DNA of 64,000 bases from Streptomyces sp. NBC_00568 (GCF_026341855.1 NZ_JAPENW010000001.1:4393001-4457000), one strand, 5' to 3'; positions 17,047-26,160 are shown, counted from the stretch's first letter. Numbers and translations are program-made. The notes: generated by a model not told the origin, from the letters alone.

Positions 17047-18308
17047 GCCCACGCGAGGTGCTCCCGGTTGTGCGCGATCAGCTGGTCGGTCAGGGTGTCG
17101 GCGTAGGCGTACTGGCCGACCAGGGGGTGGGCGAGCAGGGCCCGGAAGACCCGGTCGCGGCCGCCGCGCAGGGCGGCCTCCAGGGCGAGGTCCTCGTACG
17201 CCGTCACATTCGCCATCAGGCCCGCGTACAGCGGGTCCACGGCCTGCACCGGAAGAGGCGTCGGCCCCTTGGAGCTGACCGCTGCCTGCACCTCGATCAC
17301 CGCGTCGTCCGGCAGGAACGGCAGGGTTCCCCGGTTGTACGTGTTCACCACCTGGTAGGGGCTGCCGCCCCCGCCGAGCAGCGACGCGGCCAGGTCCACG
17401 GCGGCCTCCGAGTAGAAGGCGCCGCCGCGGCGGGCCAGCAGCTCCGGCTTCTCGTCGAGCGCCGGGTCGCCGTACATCGTCAGCAACTCCCGCTCCATTG
17501 CCGCGACTTCGGCCGCGCGTGAGGGCTTGGTGCGCAGCTCCTCGACGACGGCGTCGTGCGCGTAGAAGTAGCGCAGGTAGTACGAGGGGACCACGCCGAG
17601 GCGGTCGACGAGGCTGCGGGGCAGCCGGAGGTCGTCGGCGACGGCGTCACCGTGCTCGGCGAGCAGCTTGGGCAGGACGTTCTCGCCCTCGGGACCGCCG
17701 AGGCGCACCCCGGTCTCCCAGGTGAGGTGGTTGAGGCCCACGTGGTCGAGGTGCACGTCGGCCGGGGAGACGCCGAGCAGGCCGGCGAACTTCCGCTGGA
17801 AGCCGATCGCCACGTTGCACAGGCCGACCGCCTTGTGGCCCGCCTGGAGCAGGGCGCGCGTCACGATGCCGACCGGGTTGGTGAAGTCGATGATCCACGC
17901 GTCCGGGTTGGTGCGGCGGACCCGCTCGGCGATGTCCAGCACCACCGGAACCGTGCGCAGCGCCTTGGCCAGACCGCCCGCGCCCGTCGTCTCCTGTCCG
18001 ACGCAGCCGCACTCCAGCGGCCAGGTCTCGTCCTGCTGCCGCGCGGCCTGGCCGCCGACGCGCAGCTGCAGGAGCACCGCGTCGGCGCCCTCCACGCCCG
18101 CGTCCAGGTCGGAGGTCGTGACGATCCTGCCGGGGTGGCCCTGCTTGGCGAAGATGCGGCGCGCCAGACCGCCCACCAGCTCCAGGCGTTCGGCGGCCGG
18201 GTCGACGAGGACCAGTTCCTCGACGGGCAGGGTGTCCCGCAACCGTGCGAAGCCGTCGATGAGTTCGGGGGTGTAGGTCGACCCTCCGCCGACCACGGTG
18301 AGTTTCAT
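17043..18308 (-). CDS. csnH: Family GH4 glycoside hydrolase (6-phospho-beta-glucosidase-like)
   Basis: The 421-residue protein starts MKLTVVGGGSTYTPELIDGF, the NAD-binding start of family GH4, whose members cleave glycosides by an NAD and metal-dependent redox mechanism. The metal/substrate segment CNVAIGFQRKFA and the DHVGLNHLTW block are present. The start at 18308 lies two bases after the end of the permease gene. In the chitosan operon this enzyme would split imported glucosamine oligosaccharides in the cytoplasm. Annotation pipelines usually call it 6-phospho-beta-glucosidase, but nothing here forms a 6-phosphate during import (this is an ABC, not a PTS, system). The true substrate may therefore be unphosphorylated. 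Confidence 0.92.
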   Translation of the reverse strand: MKLTVVGGGSTYTPELIDGFARLRDTLPVEELVLVDPAAERLELVGGLARRIFAKQGHPGRIVTTSDLDAGVEGADAVLLQLRVGGQAARQQDETWPLECGCVGQETTGAGGLAKALRTVPVVLDIAERVRRTNPDAWIIDFTNPVGIVTRALLQAGHKAVGLCNVAIGFQRKFAGLLGVSPADVHLDHVGLNHLTWETGVRLGGPEGENVLPKLLAEHGDAVADDLRLPRSLVDRLGVVPSYYLRYFYAHDAVVEELRTKPSRAAEVAAMERELLTMYGDPALDEKPELLARRGGAFYSEAAVDLAASLLGGGGSPYQVVNTYNRGTLPFLPDDAVIEVQAAVSSKGPTPLPVQAVDPLYAGLMANVTAYEDLALEAALRGGRDRVFRALLAHPLVGQYAYADTLTDQLIAHNREHLAWA

Positions 18309-18310
18309 GG

Positions 18311-19204
18311 TTAACCCTTCACTCCGGTGAGCGTGACACCCTCGACGAACGCCTTCTGCGCGAAGAAGAACACGAGGATCACGGGGGCCATGACCAGTAC
18401 GGTCGCGGCCATGGTGAGATTCCAGTCGGTGTGGTGCGCGCCCTTGAACGACTCCAGGCCGTACGAGAGGGTCCAGGCGCCCTGGTTCTCGGAGGCGTAG
18501 ATCTGCGGGCCGAAGTAGTCGTTCCAGGCGTAGAAGAACTGGAACAGCGCGACGGCCGCGATACCGGGCTTCGCCATCGGCAGGACGACCTTCAGCAGCG
18601 TCCGCAGATCCCCGCACCCGTCCACCTTGGCCGCGTCGAGGTACTCGTTCGGGATGGTCATCAGGAACTGGCGCAGCAGGAAGATGGAGAACGCGTCCCC
18701 GAACGCCATCGGGATGATCAGCGGCCACAGCGTGCCGGACAGGTCCAGCTGCTTCGCCCAGAACAGGTACATCGGGATGATCACGACCTGCGGCGGCAGC
18801 ATCATCATCGAGATGACCAGCATCAGTGACAGATTCCGGCCGCGGAAGCGGAACTTGGCGAGCGCGTAGGCGACCGGGATCGACGAGACGACCGTCAGAA
18901 CGGTGCCGAGGCCGGCGTAGAGCAGGGTGTTCTTCCACCAGGTGAGGAAGCCCGGGGTGTCGAAGACCTTCTTGTAGTTGCCCCACTCCCAGGTGTGCGG
19001 GATCAGATCGCGGCTGAGCGCCTGGGTGTCGCTCATCAGCGAGGTCAGGAACACGAACACGAAGGGCAGCACGAAGAAGAGGGCGGCGGCGACGCCGAGC
19101 GCGTGGACGGCGACCCATTCCAGAAGAGCCTTGCGGCGGGCGGTGCGCTCGGCGGGGGAGACCTGTGCGGTCAACTCCACCGGCTTGTCGAGTACTTGAG
19201 TCAT
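18311..19204 (-). CDS. csnG: Carbohydrate ABC transporter permease, MalG type
   Basis: The 297-residue inner-membrane protein has six hydrophobic helices, beginning with LGVAAALFFVLPFVFVFLTS. The cytoplasmic EAA loop near residue 190 (DAAKVDGCGDLRTLLKVVLP) contacts the ATPase. It ends VTLTGVKG, a typical MalG-family tail. It follows the MalF-type permease after three bases and precedes the GH4 gene by two bases, so the genes form one transcript. No ATP-binding subunit is encoded in the run. Streptomyces sugar importers of this family commonly share the MsiK ATPase, which is the probable partner. Confidence 0.93.
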   Translation of the reverse strand: MTQVLDKPVELTAQVSPAERTARRKALLEWVAVHALGVAAALFFVLPFVFVFLTSLMSDTQALSRDLIPHTWEWGNYKKVFDTPGFLTWWKNTLLYAGLGTVLTVVSSIPVAYALAKFRFRGRNLSLMLVISMMMLPPQVVIIPMYLFWAKQLDLSGTLWPLIIPMAFGDAFSIFLLRQFLMTIPNEYLDAAKVDGCGDLRTLLKVVLPMAKPGIAAVALFQFFYAWNDYFGPQIYASENQGAWTLSYGLESFKGAHHTDWNLTMAATVLVMAPVILVFFFAQKAFVEGVTLTGVKG

Positions 19205-19207
19205 CGG

Positions 19208-20149
19208 TCAGTCACCTGCCTGGATGAGACCGCCCCGGCGCCGCATCAGGAACGCGGTGAACACCATGGACAGGGCGAACAGCACGAGCGCGACCACACA
19301 GGCGGAGCCGTAGTCGAAGCGCTGGAAGCCGAGGTTGTAGACGAGCTGCGGCAGGGTGAGCGTCGACTTGTCGGGATAGCCGGGCTCGAACTGCGTACCG
19401 GCGCCCTGGATGACGCCCGAGGCGACCTTCCCGGCGATCAGCGGCTGTGTGTAGTACTGCATGGTCTGGATCACGCCGGTGACCACGGCGAACATCACGA
19501 TCGGCGAGATGTTCGGCAGGGTGACGTACCGGAAGCGCTGCCAGGCCGAGGCGCCGTCCAGCTCGGCGGCCTCGTACTGCTCGGTCGGCACGTCGAGCAG
19601 CGCGGCCATGAAGATGACCATCAGGTCGCCGATGCCCCACAGGGCCAGCAGGGTCAGGGCGGGCTTCGACCAGGTGGGGTCGTTGAACCAGCCCGGAGCC
19701 GGGATGCCGGCCTTCTCCAGGAGCGAGTTGACCGGCCCCGTACCGGGGTTGAGCAGGAAGGCGAAGGCCATGGTGGCCGCCACCGGCGGGGCGAGGTAGG
19801 GCAGGTAGAAGAGCGTGCGGAAGACACCCGTGCCGGTCTTGATCTTCGTGATCAGCAGTCCCACGCCGAGCCCGAACAGCACGCGCAGGGTCACCATGAC
19901 GAGGACGAGCCACAGGGTGTTGCGCAACGCGGGCCAGAACAGCGGGTAGTTCTCGAAGACGTACGTCCAGTTCTTCGTCCCCACCCACGTCGGCGGCTTG
20001 AAGCCGTCGTAGTGCATGAAGGAGAAGTAGACGGTCGAGATCAGCGGGTAGGCGAAGAAGACCGCGAAGCCGATCAGCCAGGGCGACATGAAGGCGAGGG
20101 TCCGAAGCGCCGAGCGCCGGCGCTTCGAAGCGAGCGTGACAGTACTCAT
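19208..20149 (-). CDS. csnF: Carbohydrate ABC transporter permease, MalF type
   Basis: The 313-residue protein has a basic N-terminus and about six membrane helices (first: LAFMSPWLIGFAVFFAYPLI). Its EAA loop reads EAAELDGASAWQRFRYVTLP, with the conserved EAA---G spacing. It forms the heterodimeric channel with the following MalG-type subunit. It starts ten bases after the binding-protein gene. The segment NSLLEKAGIPAPGWFND is a common periplasmic loop of sugar permeases. Substrate inferred from the operon as chitosan oligosaccharides. Confidence 0.93.
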   Translation of the reverse strand: MSTVTLASKRRRSALRTLAFMSPWLIGFAVFFAYPLISTVYFSFMHYDGFKPPTWVGTKNWTYVFENYPLFWPALRNTLWLVLVMVTLRVLFGLGVGLLITKIKTGTGVFRTLFYLPYLAPPVAATMAFAFLLNPGTGPVNSLLEKAGIPAPGWFNDPTWSKPALTLLALWGIGDLMVIFMAALLDVPTEQYEAAELDGASAWQRFRYVTLPNISPIVMFAVVTGVIQTMQYYTQPLIAGKVASGVIQGAGTQFEPGYPDKSTLTLPQLVYNLGFQRFDYGSACVVALVLFALSMVFTAFLMRRRGGLIQAGD

Positions 20150-20159
20150 GTCCGTGCGG

Positions 20160-21497
20160 CTACTTCGCCTGCGCGATGTCCGTGTCGATCTGCTTGGCGG
20201 TGGATTCCAGGCCCGCCTTCAGATCCTTGGTCTTGCCGCTCTCGTAGTCGTATCCGAACTGCTGGAGCGTCACGAGGTAGGTGCCGCCGTTGATGGACGC
20301 CGGAGTCGTCGTCGAGTTCGGGTTCGAGGCGATGTCCAGGAAGGTCTTGAAGCGCGGGTCGTACTTCAGCTTCGGCGACTTGAGGGCCGCGAGCGTGGAG
20401 GGGACGTTGTGGATGGCGTTGGCGAAGCCGACCACCGCGTCCGTGTCCGTGGTCATGTATTTGACCAGCTCCCAGGCCGCGTTCCGCTTCTTGCTGGTGG
20501 CCGCGACGCCCGCGATCGTGCCGGTGATGTAGCCCTTGCCGTACTGGTCCGCCCGGTCGTCCGGGACGGGCAGCGGGGCGACGCCGATCTCGAAGCCGGG
20601 CTTGGCCTCCTCGGCCATGCCGAGCCGCCACTCGCCGTCCAGCTGCATGGCGACCTGACCGGTGTGGAAGGGGTGCTTGGGGCCCCATTCGTCACCGAGC
20701 TTGGAACGGTAGGTCTCCAGCTTCTTGTAGCCGCCGAGTGCGTCGACCAGCTTCTTCTGGAGGGTGAACCCGGCCGTGAAGGCGGGGTCCTTGGCGATGT
20801 TCGACTTGCCGCTGCTGTCGAAGTACGTCGGCGAGAACTGCCCGAAGTAGTGCTCGGTGGTGGACTCCCAGCCGTGGTAGTTCGGCATGAAGCCGAGCTG
20901 GGAGTAGGAGTCGCCCTTGGCGATGGTGAGCTTCTTGGCGTCCTTCTCGAACTCCGACCAGGTCTTCGGAGGTGAGGTGATCCCGGCCTTCTCGAAGGCG
21001 GTCTTGTTGTAGTAGAGCCCGTACGCGTCACCGAGCAGCGGCACCGTGCAGCGGTTGCCGTCGAACTGGGTGTACTCGTTCATCGCCTTCGGAAACGTCG
21101 TCTCCGGGTCGATGCCCGCCTTCTTGAAGAAGGGGTTCAGGTCGACGAAGGCGCCGGACGAGCAGAACTTGCCCACGTTGTTGGTGGTGAAGGAGGAGAC
21201 GACGTCGGGAGCCTTGTCGCCGCCCGCGCGCAGCGCCTGGTTGATCTTGTCGTCCGTCATGTTGCCGACGACGTTGACGTGGATGTTGGGGTGCGCCTTC
21301 TCGAAGCCCGCGACCAGCGACTTCACGGCCTTGACCTCGTTCGGCGCGCTCCAGGCGTGCCAGAAGTTGATCGTCTGCTCCTTGGACGCGTCGTCGCTCG
21401 CGCCGGAGTCGGACTGGCCGGTACAGGCTGTGGCGAGGAGGGCTATCGAGGCGGAGGCGGCGAGCGCGGCAGCCGCCTTTCGGGACATTCCGGGCAT
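20160..21497 (-). CDS. csnE: Sugar-binding lipoprotein of the ABC importer
   Basis: The 445-residue family 1 solute-binding protein starts at the ATG at 21497, which has GGGAGA upstream. The open frame extends further 5', but that part is antisense to the regulator gene. The signal peptide ends in a lipobox (ALLATAC, Cys25), giving a membrane-anchored lipoprotein. The mature part starts with a Ser/Asp-rich linker, followed by INFWHAWSAPNEVKAVKSLV, the usual first strand of sugar-binding proteins. VPLLGDAYGLYYNKTAFEKA and VAMQLDGEWRL are further family blocks. It captures sugar for the two permeases encoded directly downstream. Chitosan-oligosaccharide specificity is inferred from operon order. 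Confidence 0.93.
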   Translation of the reverse strand: MPGMSRKAAAALAASASIALLATACTGQSDSGASDDASKEQTINFWHAWSAPNEVKAVKSLVAGFEKAHPNIHVNVVGNMTDDKINQALRAGGDKAPDVVSSFTTNNVGKFCSSGAFVDLNPFFKKAGIDPETTFPKAMNEYTQFDGNRCTVPLLGDAYGLYYNKTAFEKAGITSPPKTWSEFEKDAKKLTIAKGDSYSQLGFMPNYHGWESTTEHYFGQFSPTYFDSSGKSNIAKDPAFTAGFTLQKKLVDALGGYKKLETYRSKLGDEWGPKHPFHTGQVAMQLDGEWRLGMAEEAKPGFEIGVAPLPVPDDRADQYGKGYITGTIAGVAATSKKRNAAWELVKYMTTDTDAVVGFANAIHNVPSTLAALKSPKLKYDPRFKTFLDIASNPNSTTTPASINGGTYLVTLQQFGYDYESGKTKDLKAGLESTAKQIDTDIAQAK

Positions 21498-21556
21498 GGC
21501 GAGGTCTCCCTGCGAAGGACGGGGCGGGACGGGGGAGTTGCGGGCTTGGGGCGGAT

Positions 21557-22780
21557 TCAGCGGGAGGTGTCGAAGACCTCGTCGCGGGTGGCTGCCAGGG
21601 CGCTCTCCAACGCGCCGCGCAGCACGGGGTGTTCGTGTACGTCGCCGACGACGAGCCGTGGCCGGGACGCGGCCAGCTCCTCCAGCTCGGCCTGGACCAG
21701 GGCGCGCAGCGGTTCCCCGCCCGCGGTGAGCGACGATCCGCTGAGGACGACGAGTTCGGGGTCGAGCACGGAGACGAGGGAGGCCAGACCGGTGGCGAGC
21801 CCGGTCGCGTACGTCTCCAGGAGCCGCCGGTAGGGGCCCTCGTCGACGGCGGCGGCCCGCTCGACGACGGTGGCCGCGACCTCGGCGTACGGACCCGTGG
21901 GCAGGTCCTTGATGCCGAGTTCGCGCGCCAGCTTGGGGATGGCCTGCGAACCGGCCAGTTCCTGGTAGCCGCCGCTGTTGGCCTTGGTCACCTGGCGCAC
22001 CAGGGGCGCGCCGGGCACCGGCAGGAAGCCGACCTCGCCCGCGCCGCCGGTCCAGCCGCGGTGCAGCCGGCCGCCGAGGACGAGCGCGGCACCGAGACCG
22101 CCCTCGTTCCACAGCAGGACGAAGTCCTCGTGGCCCCGGGCGGCACCGAGCCGCTGCTCCGCGATGGCGACGAGGTTGACGTCGTTCTCGTACTCGACGG
22201 GCATCGGCAGCGCGGCCGCCAGCTCGTCGAGGAGGGTCGGGGTGTGCCAGCCGGGCAGGTGGGAGGCGTAGCGCAGCCGGCCGGTGTTGGGGTCGAAGGC
22301 GCCGGGGGTGCCGATGACCAGGCGGCGGACGTCGTCCCGGGCGAGCCCGGCCGCCTTCACCGCGCCGTCGAGGGCGTCGGTGACCTGGCGTACGACGGGC
22401 TGGGCCGGGCGGCGGCCCGGGGTGGGCAGCTCGTACTCGCCGACCGTGCGGCCGGTGATGTCGGCGACGGCGGCCAGGATGCGTTCGGGCGTGACGTCCA
22501 GGCCCGCCGCGTGACCGGCGCCCGGATTGACCACGTACAGCTGGGCGTTGGGGCCGGGCCGGCCCTCGCTCGTGCCGGTGGCGAGCACGAGTCCCGCCGC
22601 TTCCAGGCGGGCGAGGAGCTGTGAGGCGGTGGGCTTGGACAGCCCGGTGAGCTTCCCGATCCGGGTCCGTGAGAGCGGGCCGTGCGCGAGCAGCAGATCG
22701 AGAGCGGCGCGGTCGTTCATCGCGCGCAGGACGCGCGGAGTGCCCGGCGTACCGGCGGATCCTGCCATGTCTGTCGCCAC
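21557..22780 (-). CDS. csnR: ROK-family transcriptional regulator of the chitosan operon
   Basis: The 407-residue regulator has an N-terminal winged helix (about 18-75; ALDLLLAHGPLSRTRIGKLT) and a ROK domain containing NEGGLGAALVLGGRLHRGW and TGGAGEVGF. The family zinc motif CxCGxxGCxE is missing; the protein has no cysteine at all. The GTG at 22780 has AAGGG just upstream; an ATG four codons later is possible. It is the first gene of the csn run and a palindromic operator precedes it, so autoregulation is likely. CsnR in S. coelicolor/S. lividans represses chitosanase and the csn operon; assignment here rests on family and gene order. Confidence 0.9.
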   Translation of the reverse strand: MATDMAGSAGTPGTPRVLRAMNDRAALDLLLAHGPLSRTRIGKLTGLSKPTASQLLARLEAAGLVLATGTSEGRPGPNAQLYVVNPGAGHAAGLDVTPERILAAVADITGRTVGEYELPTPGRRPAQPVVRQVTDALDGAVKAAGLARDDVRRLVIGTPGAFDPNTGRLRYASHLPGWHTPTLLDELAAALPMPVEYENDVNLVAIAEQRLGAARGHEDFVLLWNEGGLGAALVLGGRLHRGWTGGAGEVGFLPVPGAPLVRQVTKANSGGYQELAGSQAIPKLARELGIKDLPTGPYAEVAATVVERAAAVDEGPYRRLLETYATGLATGLASLVSVLDPELVVLSGSSLTAGGEPLRALVQAELEELAASRPRLVVGDVHEHPVLRGALESALAATRDEVFDTSR

Positions 22781-22844
22781 CTGCCCTTCTTGGCCGACCA
22801 GCTTCCCAGGGGTGCCTTCGGGAAGTCCACCGCAAGATCATTGT

Positions 22845-22859
22845 TAGGAAAGTTTCCTA
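22845..22859. promoter_or_regulatory. Palindromic operator upstream of csnR
   Basis: The sequence TAGGAAAGTTTCCTA is a 15-base inverted repeat around a central G, 65 bases upstream of the csnR start. A second half site (AGGAAAG) follows at 22871-22877, and a possible minus-strand -35 (TTGACG) lies at 22898-22903. From memory, the CsnR box is an AGGAAA-type palindrome, which this fits. Confidence 0.7.
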
Positions 22860-22990
22860 TTGCTGGTGCGAGGAAAGTAGGCCGGGGGAGGCGGGGGCGT
22901 CAAGAGAAACCGCCCCCGAGGCAACAGAGTCGTTACCTGCGAGGGCGGTGTGTCGGTGCTGGGCAGCGCGCGTTCGTGGCGCGCCGCGGC

Positions 22991-23824
22991 CTACTTCACG
23001 TCGACGTAGTCACCGGTGGCCGTCTTGGTCCCGGTGGTGGACGTTCCGGCGAAGGAGAAGCGGTAGGTGCCGTCGGCCGAGGCCTTGACGGTGGTCTTGA
23101 GCGCGCCGGAGGTGCCGGACGTGACCGTCTTGACGGTCGTGTAGGCGCTCGCGCCCTTGGCCTTGAACTGGAGGGCGACCGGCTGGCCCGTGTAGCCCGC
23201 GTACTCGCTGCTGTACCAGTTGGCGCGGGTCAGGCTGCCGGTGACGGTGAGGGTCTTGCCCTTGGTGACCGGCTCCGGGCCCGCGTTGACGGTGAGCTTG
23301 GCGGCCCGCTTGATCTGCACGGAGGCCAGGGGGCCCCACATGTCGTCGGCGTAGTTGACGCTGACGTGGCCGTCGGAGTCGTCCTCGTCGGCGTCGAGGC
23401 GCCCGTAGTAGCCGGCGGCGTGCCAGGTGGTGGCGTCCGCGGCCTCGTACAGCGAGGCCCACGGGTCGAGGGGGATCGTCTCCTCGCACGACTCGGTCAC
23501 CGTGGCGGCGGTCGTCGCGGTGGTGGTGCAGGTGGGCTTCTTGTCGTTCCCGAGTTCGTTCGCGATCCTGGAGAGCGAACCCCGGTAGAGGACGATGCCC
23601 GCGGCCTTCGTCTCGTTGTCGAGCACGATGTCGGAGGGGCGGGTCAGGGTGTACGTGACCGGGACGTTCACCACGTTCGTGGTGCCGACGACGATCGGCT
23701 TGCCGCCGTTGACGACCACCTTCGAGAAGGTGAAGTCCGGAGTGGTGGCCGACGCGGCCGGCACGGCCAGGGCGGACAGGGCCAGGGCGCCGGAGACGAC
23801 GGCGCCTATGGCGAACTTGCGCAT
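22991..23824 (-). CDS. Secreted protein of unknown function with Ig-like C-terminus
   Basis: The 277-residue protein has a classical signal peptide (MRKFAIGAVVSGALALSALA, cleaved after a PAASA motif near residue 26). The mature part is beta-rich with no membrane anchor and no sortase motif. The last ~90 residues (LTVNAGPEPVTKGKTLTVTG onward) resemble bacterial Ig-like or calcium-binding-like beta sandwiches, with a typical ending YRFSFAGTSTTGTKTATGDY. Two cysteines in the middle could form a disulfide. The RBS GAAGGTGG precedes the ATG. It stands alone between csnR and a divergent membrane-protein gene. A weak inverted repeat at 22909-22949 may be its terminator. Function unknown. Confidence 0.85.
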   Translation of the reverse strand: MRKFAIGAVVSGALALSALAVPAASATTPDFTFSKVVVNGGKPIVVGTTNVVNVPVTYTLTRPSDIVLDNETKAAGIVLYRGSLSRIANELGNDKKPTCTTTATTAATVTESCEETIPLDPWASLYEAADATTWHAAGYYGRLDADEDDSDGHVSVNYADDMWGPLASVQIKRAAKLTVNAGPEPVTKGKTLTVTGSLTRANWYSSEYAGYTGQPVALQFKAKGASAYTTVKTVTSGTSGALKTTVKASADGTYRFSFAGTSTTGTKTATGDYVDVK

Positions 23825-24301
23825 GGATTACCCACCTTCGAAGCGGACCCCTGGGCATTGCGCTCCAGAACAAGGGCCCCGCTGTTGAAGGTGACCATAT
23901 GGGGCGGGTGAATGTGACCGTCATGCGGGTGACCTGTGAAGACGAGCGATATCGGCCGAGGGGGCGCGACGGCTTCGGACCGGGCCCGGCGGGCGTCACG
24001 AGTTGATCACGATCACCCGTCGGCACAGGTCAGGGGCCCCGCCGCCCGTTGCCGCCCATCTGTCCGGTGTTGCGGTGGATTGCCGCGGTGCCGAAGCACA
24101 GGTCCGTCACAGACGTGAAGGGGGCGAGTGGGCTCCCGGCGCGCGGGTCAAGGGTGTTGACGCTGCCGTAGATCACCAAGTGATGACGCGGGCCCTGCCG
24201 CGCGGACCCTCGCACAGGTCGCCGCTTCCCTGGTGACGTACGGTGCCGGGCCAGGGCCTCGGCCCTGCGCAACCTGGGCCGAACCATCCGGAAGTGACTT
24301 C
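23825..24301. other. 477-base intergenic region, no gene supported
   Basis: This divergent gap should hold the promoters of the secreted-protein gene and the downstream membrane-protein gene. I see three GTGACC copies between 23891 and 23933 and a weak inverted repeat ATCAC-CAA-GTGAT at 24174-24186. No coding frame with a credible start, RNA gene or strong hairpin is evident. Confidence 0.5.
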
Positions 24302-24907
24302 ATGAAAGCGAACCCTCGGACGACACGGGAGGCGCTGACCCGTCTGCTCCTGGCCTGCTGGGGCACGGCCGCGGGCCAGTGCTTCCCGCTGGCCGCCACC
24401 AAGATGGTCATCGACCTGCTGGACGACGACCTCACCTGGCCCGCCCTGGGCGGGGAGATCGCGGGCACGGTTCTGGTGTGGGCGGTCGGCAGCCTCGTCG
24501 TCGCGGCTGTCGCGGTTCTGCTGCTGCGGCGGCGGGCCCGGACTTCCGGTCTGCTTCTCTCCGAGCGTGCCCTGGGCAAGCGGCAGCGGCATCTGCTGCG
24601 GCCGATGCTTCCCGGGGCCGGGTGGCGGGAACGGGTGCGCGAGGAACTGACCTCGTCGCAAAGGGTGTTCCTCGTCGCGGAGAAGGGCGACGAGGAGATC
24701 CACTTCCGGTGGCGCCCCGGACGGGGGGACGGCTCCGTGTGGGGATCGATGACCTTCGACGCCACGGCGGGGACGGTGCTGCTCGACCTCCGTGAACAGG
24801 AGGGGCTCATGGGCGTGGCCGGACTGAGAAGGGGCTCCGCGTTCGCCGCGGCCTGCCAGATAGCGCGGCTGACCGCACTGGAGTCGCCGGTGACGGCTCC
24901 GGCCTGA
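24302..24907 (+). CDS. Small membrane protein of unknown function
   Basis: The 201-residue product starts at the ATG at 24302 (MKANPRTTREALTRLL), preceded by GGAAG. An in-frame GTG at 24233 has no ribosome site. Two hydrophobic helices near residues 11-32 and 50-70 are followed by a basic, cytoplasmic C-terminal half. That half contains a beta-rich stretch (HFRWRPGRG...VWGSMTF). I do not recognise the family. It converges on the MscS gene and shares with it a strong terminator. Codon usage looks normal for the window. Confidence 0.75.
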   Translation: MKANPRTTREALTRLLLACWGTAAGQCFPLAATKMVIDLLDDDLTWPALGGEIAGTVLVWAVGSLVVAAVAVLLLRRRARTSGLLLSERALGKRQRHLLRPMLPGAGWRERVREELTSSQRVFLVAEKGDEEIHFRWRPGRGDGSVWGSMTFDATAGTVLLDLREQEGLMGVAGLRRGSAFAAACQIARLTALESPVTAPA

Positions 24908-24998
24908 CCTCCCGTCGGGGGGACGTCTCCCTCCCCGCGACCGCGCGCGGGCGGCATCGGCCTTCCGGCGCGCGGGAGAAGGCACCGGAAGCACCACG

Positions 24999-25040
24999 GC
25001 GGAAGGCGGCGCCCGGAGAATCCCGGGCGCCGCCTTCCGC
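24999..25040. terminator. Perfect 18-bp stem between convergent genes
   Basis: Arms 24999-25016 and 25023-25040 are exact reverse complements with a six-base loop. The hairpin lies 91 bases after one stop codon and 22 bases after the other, and can stop transcription from both sides. Confidence 0.88.
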
Positions 25041-25062
25041 TCGTTCGGTCGAGTCCGCGCGC

Positions 25063-26160
25063 CTACTTCGGAACGGGCGTCGGTGTGATCGGCGAGGCCG
25101 CCATGGCCTGCGGGGACGCCGGGTTCGCCTGGGCCGACGGCGCGGCCACGTTCTCCGTCGGGTCGGGGGCCGGCTCCTCCTCCGGCTCGGCCACAGGGCC
25201 GCCGACGATGCGGATGTCCGCCGCGTCGAAGGCGCGCTTGATGCGCCAGCGGATCTCGCGTTCCACGGAGAGTGCCTTGCCGGGCATGGTCTTCGCCGAG
25301 ACGCGGACCACCATGGAGTCGAGGAGGACGCTGTCCAGGCCCAGGATCTCGATCGGGCCCCACAGGCGCTCGTTCCAGGGCTCTTCCTTGCTGAGGGTCT
25401 CGGCCACCTCGTCGATGACGGACCGGACGCGGTCCAGGTCCTCCGAGGCGCGGACGGTGACGTCCACACCCGCCGTGGCCCAGCCCTGGGAGAGGTTGCC
25501 GATGCGCTTGACCTCGCCGTTGCGGACGTACCAGATCTCGCCGTTGTCGCCGCGCAGCTTGGTCACGCGCAGGCCCACCTCGATGACCTCGCCGGAGGCG
25601 ACGCCCGCGTCGATCGTGTCGCCGACGCCGTACTGGTCCTCGAGGATCATGAAGACGCCGGAGAGGAAGTCGGTGACCAGGTTGCGGGCACCAAAACCGA
25701 TCGCGACACCGGCCACACCGGCCGAGGCGAGCAGCGGGGCCAGATTGATCTCGAACGTGCCGAGGACCATCAGCGCGGCCGTACCCATGATCAGGAAGGA
25801 CGCGACGGACCGCAGGACCGACCCGATGGCCTGGGAGCGCTGCCGGCGGCGCTCCACATTCACCAGCAGACCGCCGAGCGCCGTGCCGTCGACGGCCTCC
25901 GCGGTGCGGCTCATCCGGTCGATGAGCTTGGTGATCGCCCGCCGCACGAACACTCTCAGTGCGGCGGCTATCACCAGGATCAGCAACACGCGCAGACCTA
26001 TCGAGAGCCAGGTCGACCAGTTCTCCTCGACCCAGCTGGCTGCGTTGGTCGCACTTTCCTGGGCGTCCTGAAGCGTGGGGGTCACCGGAGCGGTCGACGT
26101 CGAGGGAGACGGCGACGGGGTCGAACCGGTGGCCAGGGCCAATAGGACGGGCAGGGACAC
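25063..26160 (-). CDS. Small-conductance mechanosensitive channel (MscS family)
   Basis: The 365-residue membrane protein uses the GTG at 26160, because a perfect GGAGGT sits seven bases upstream (26168-26173). A Ser/Pro/Thr-rich exterior segment follows the first helix. Further helices (WLSIGLRVLLILVIAAALRV; FLIMGTAALMVLG) lead to the MscS pore helix ASAGVAGVAIGFGARNLV and the beta domain (GDTIDAG). A Pro/Ala/Glu-rich tail ends the protein. It should open on osmotic downshock to release solutes. It is transcribed divergently from the HNH gene. Confidence 0.93.
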   Translation of the reverse strand: MSLPVLLALATGSTPSPSPSTSTAPVTPTLQDAQESATNAASWVEENWSTWLSIGLRVLLILVIAAALRVFVRRAITKLIDRMSRTAEAVDGTALGGLLVNVERRRQRSQAIGSVLRSVASFLIMGTAALMVLGTFEINLAPLLASAGVAGVAIGFGARNLVTDFLSGVFMILEDQYGVGDTIDAGVASGEVIEVGLRVTKLRGDNGEIWYVRNGEVKRIGNLSQGWATAGVDVTVRASEDLDRVRSVIDEVAETLSKEEPWNERLWGPIEILGLDSVLLDSMVVRVSAKTMPGKALSVEREIRWRIKRAFDAADIRIVGGPVAEPEEEPAPDPTENVAAPSAQANPASPQAMAASPITPTPVPK

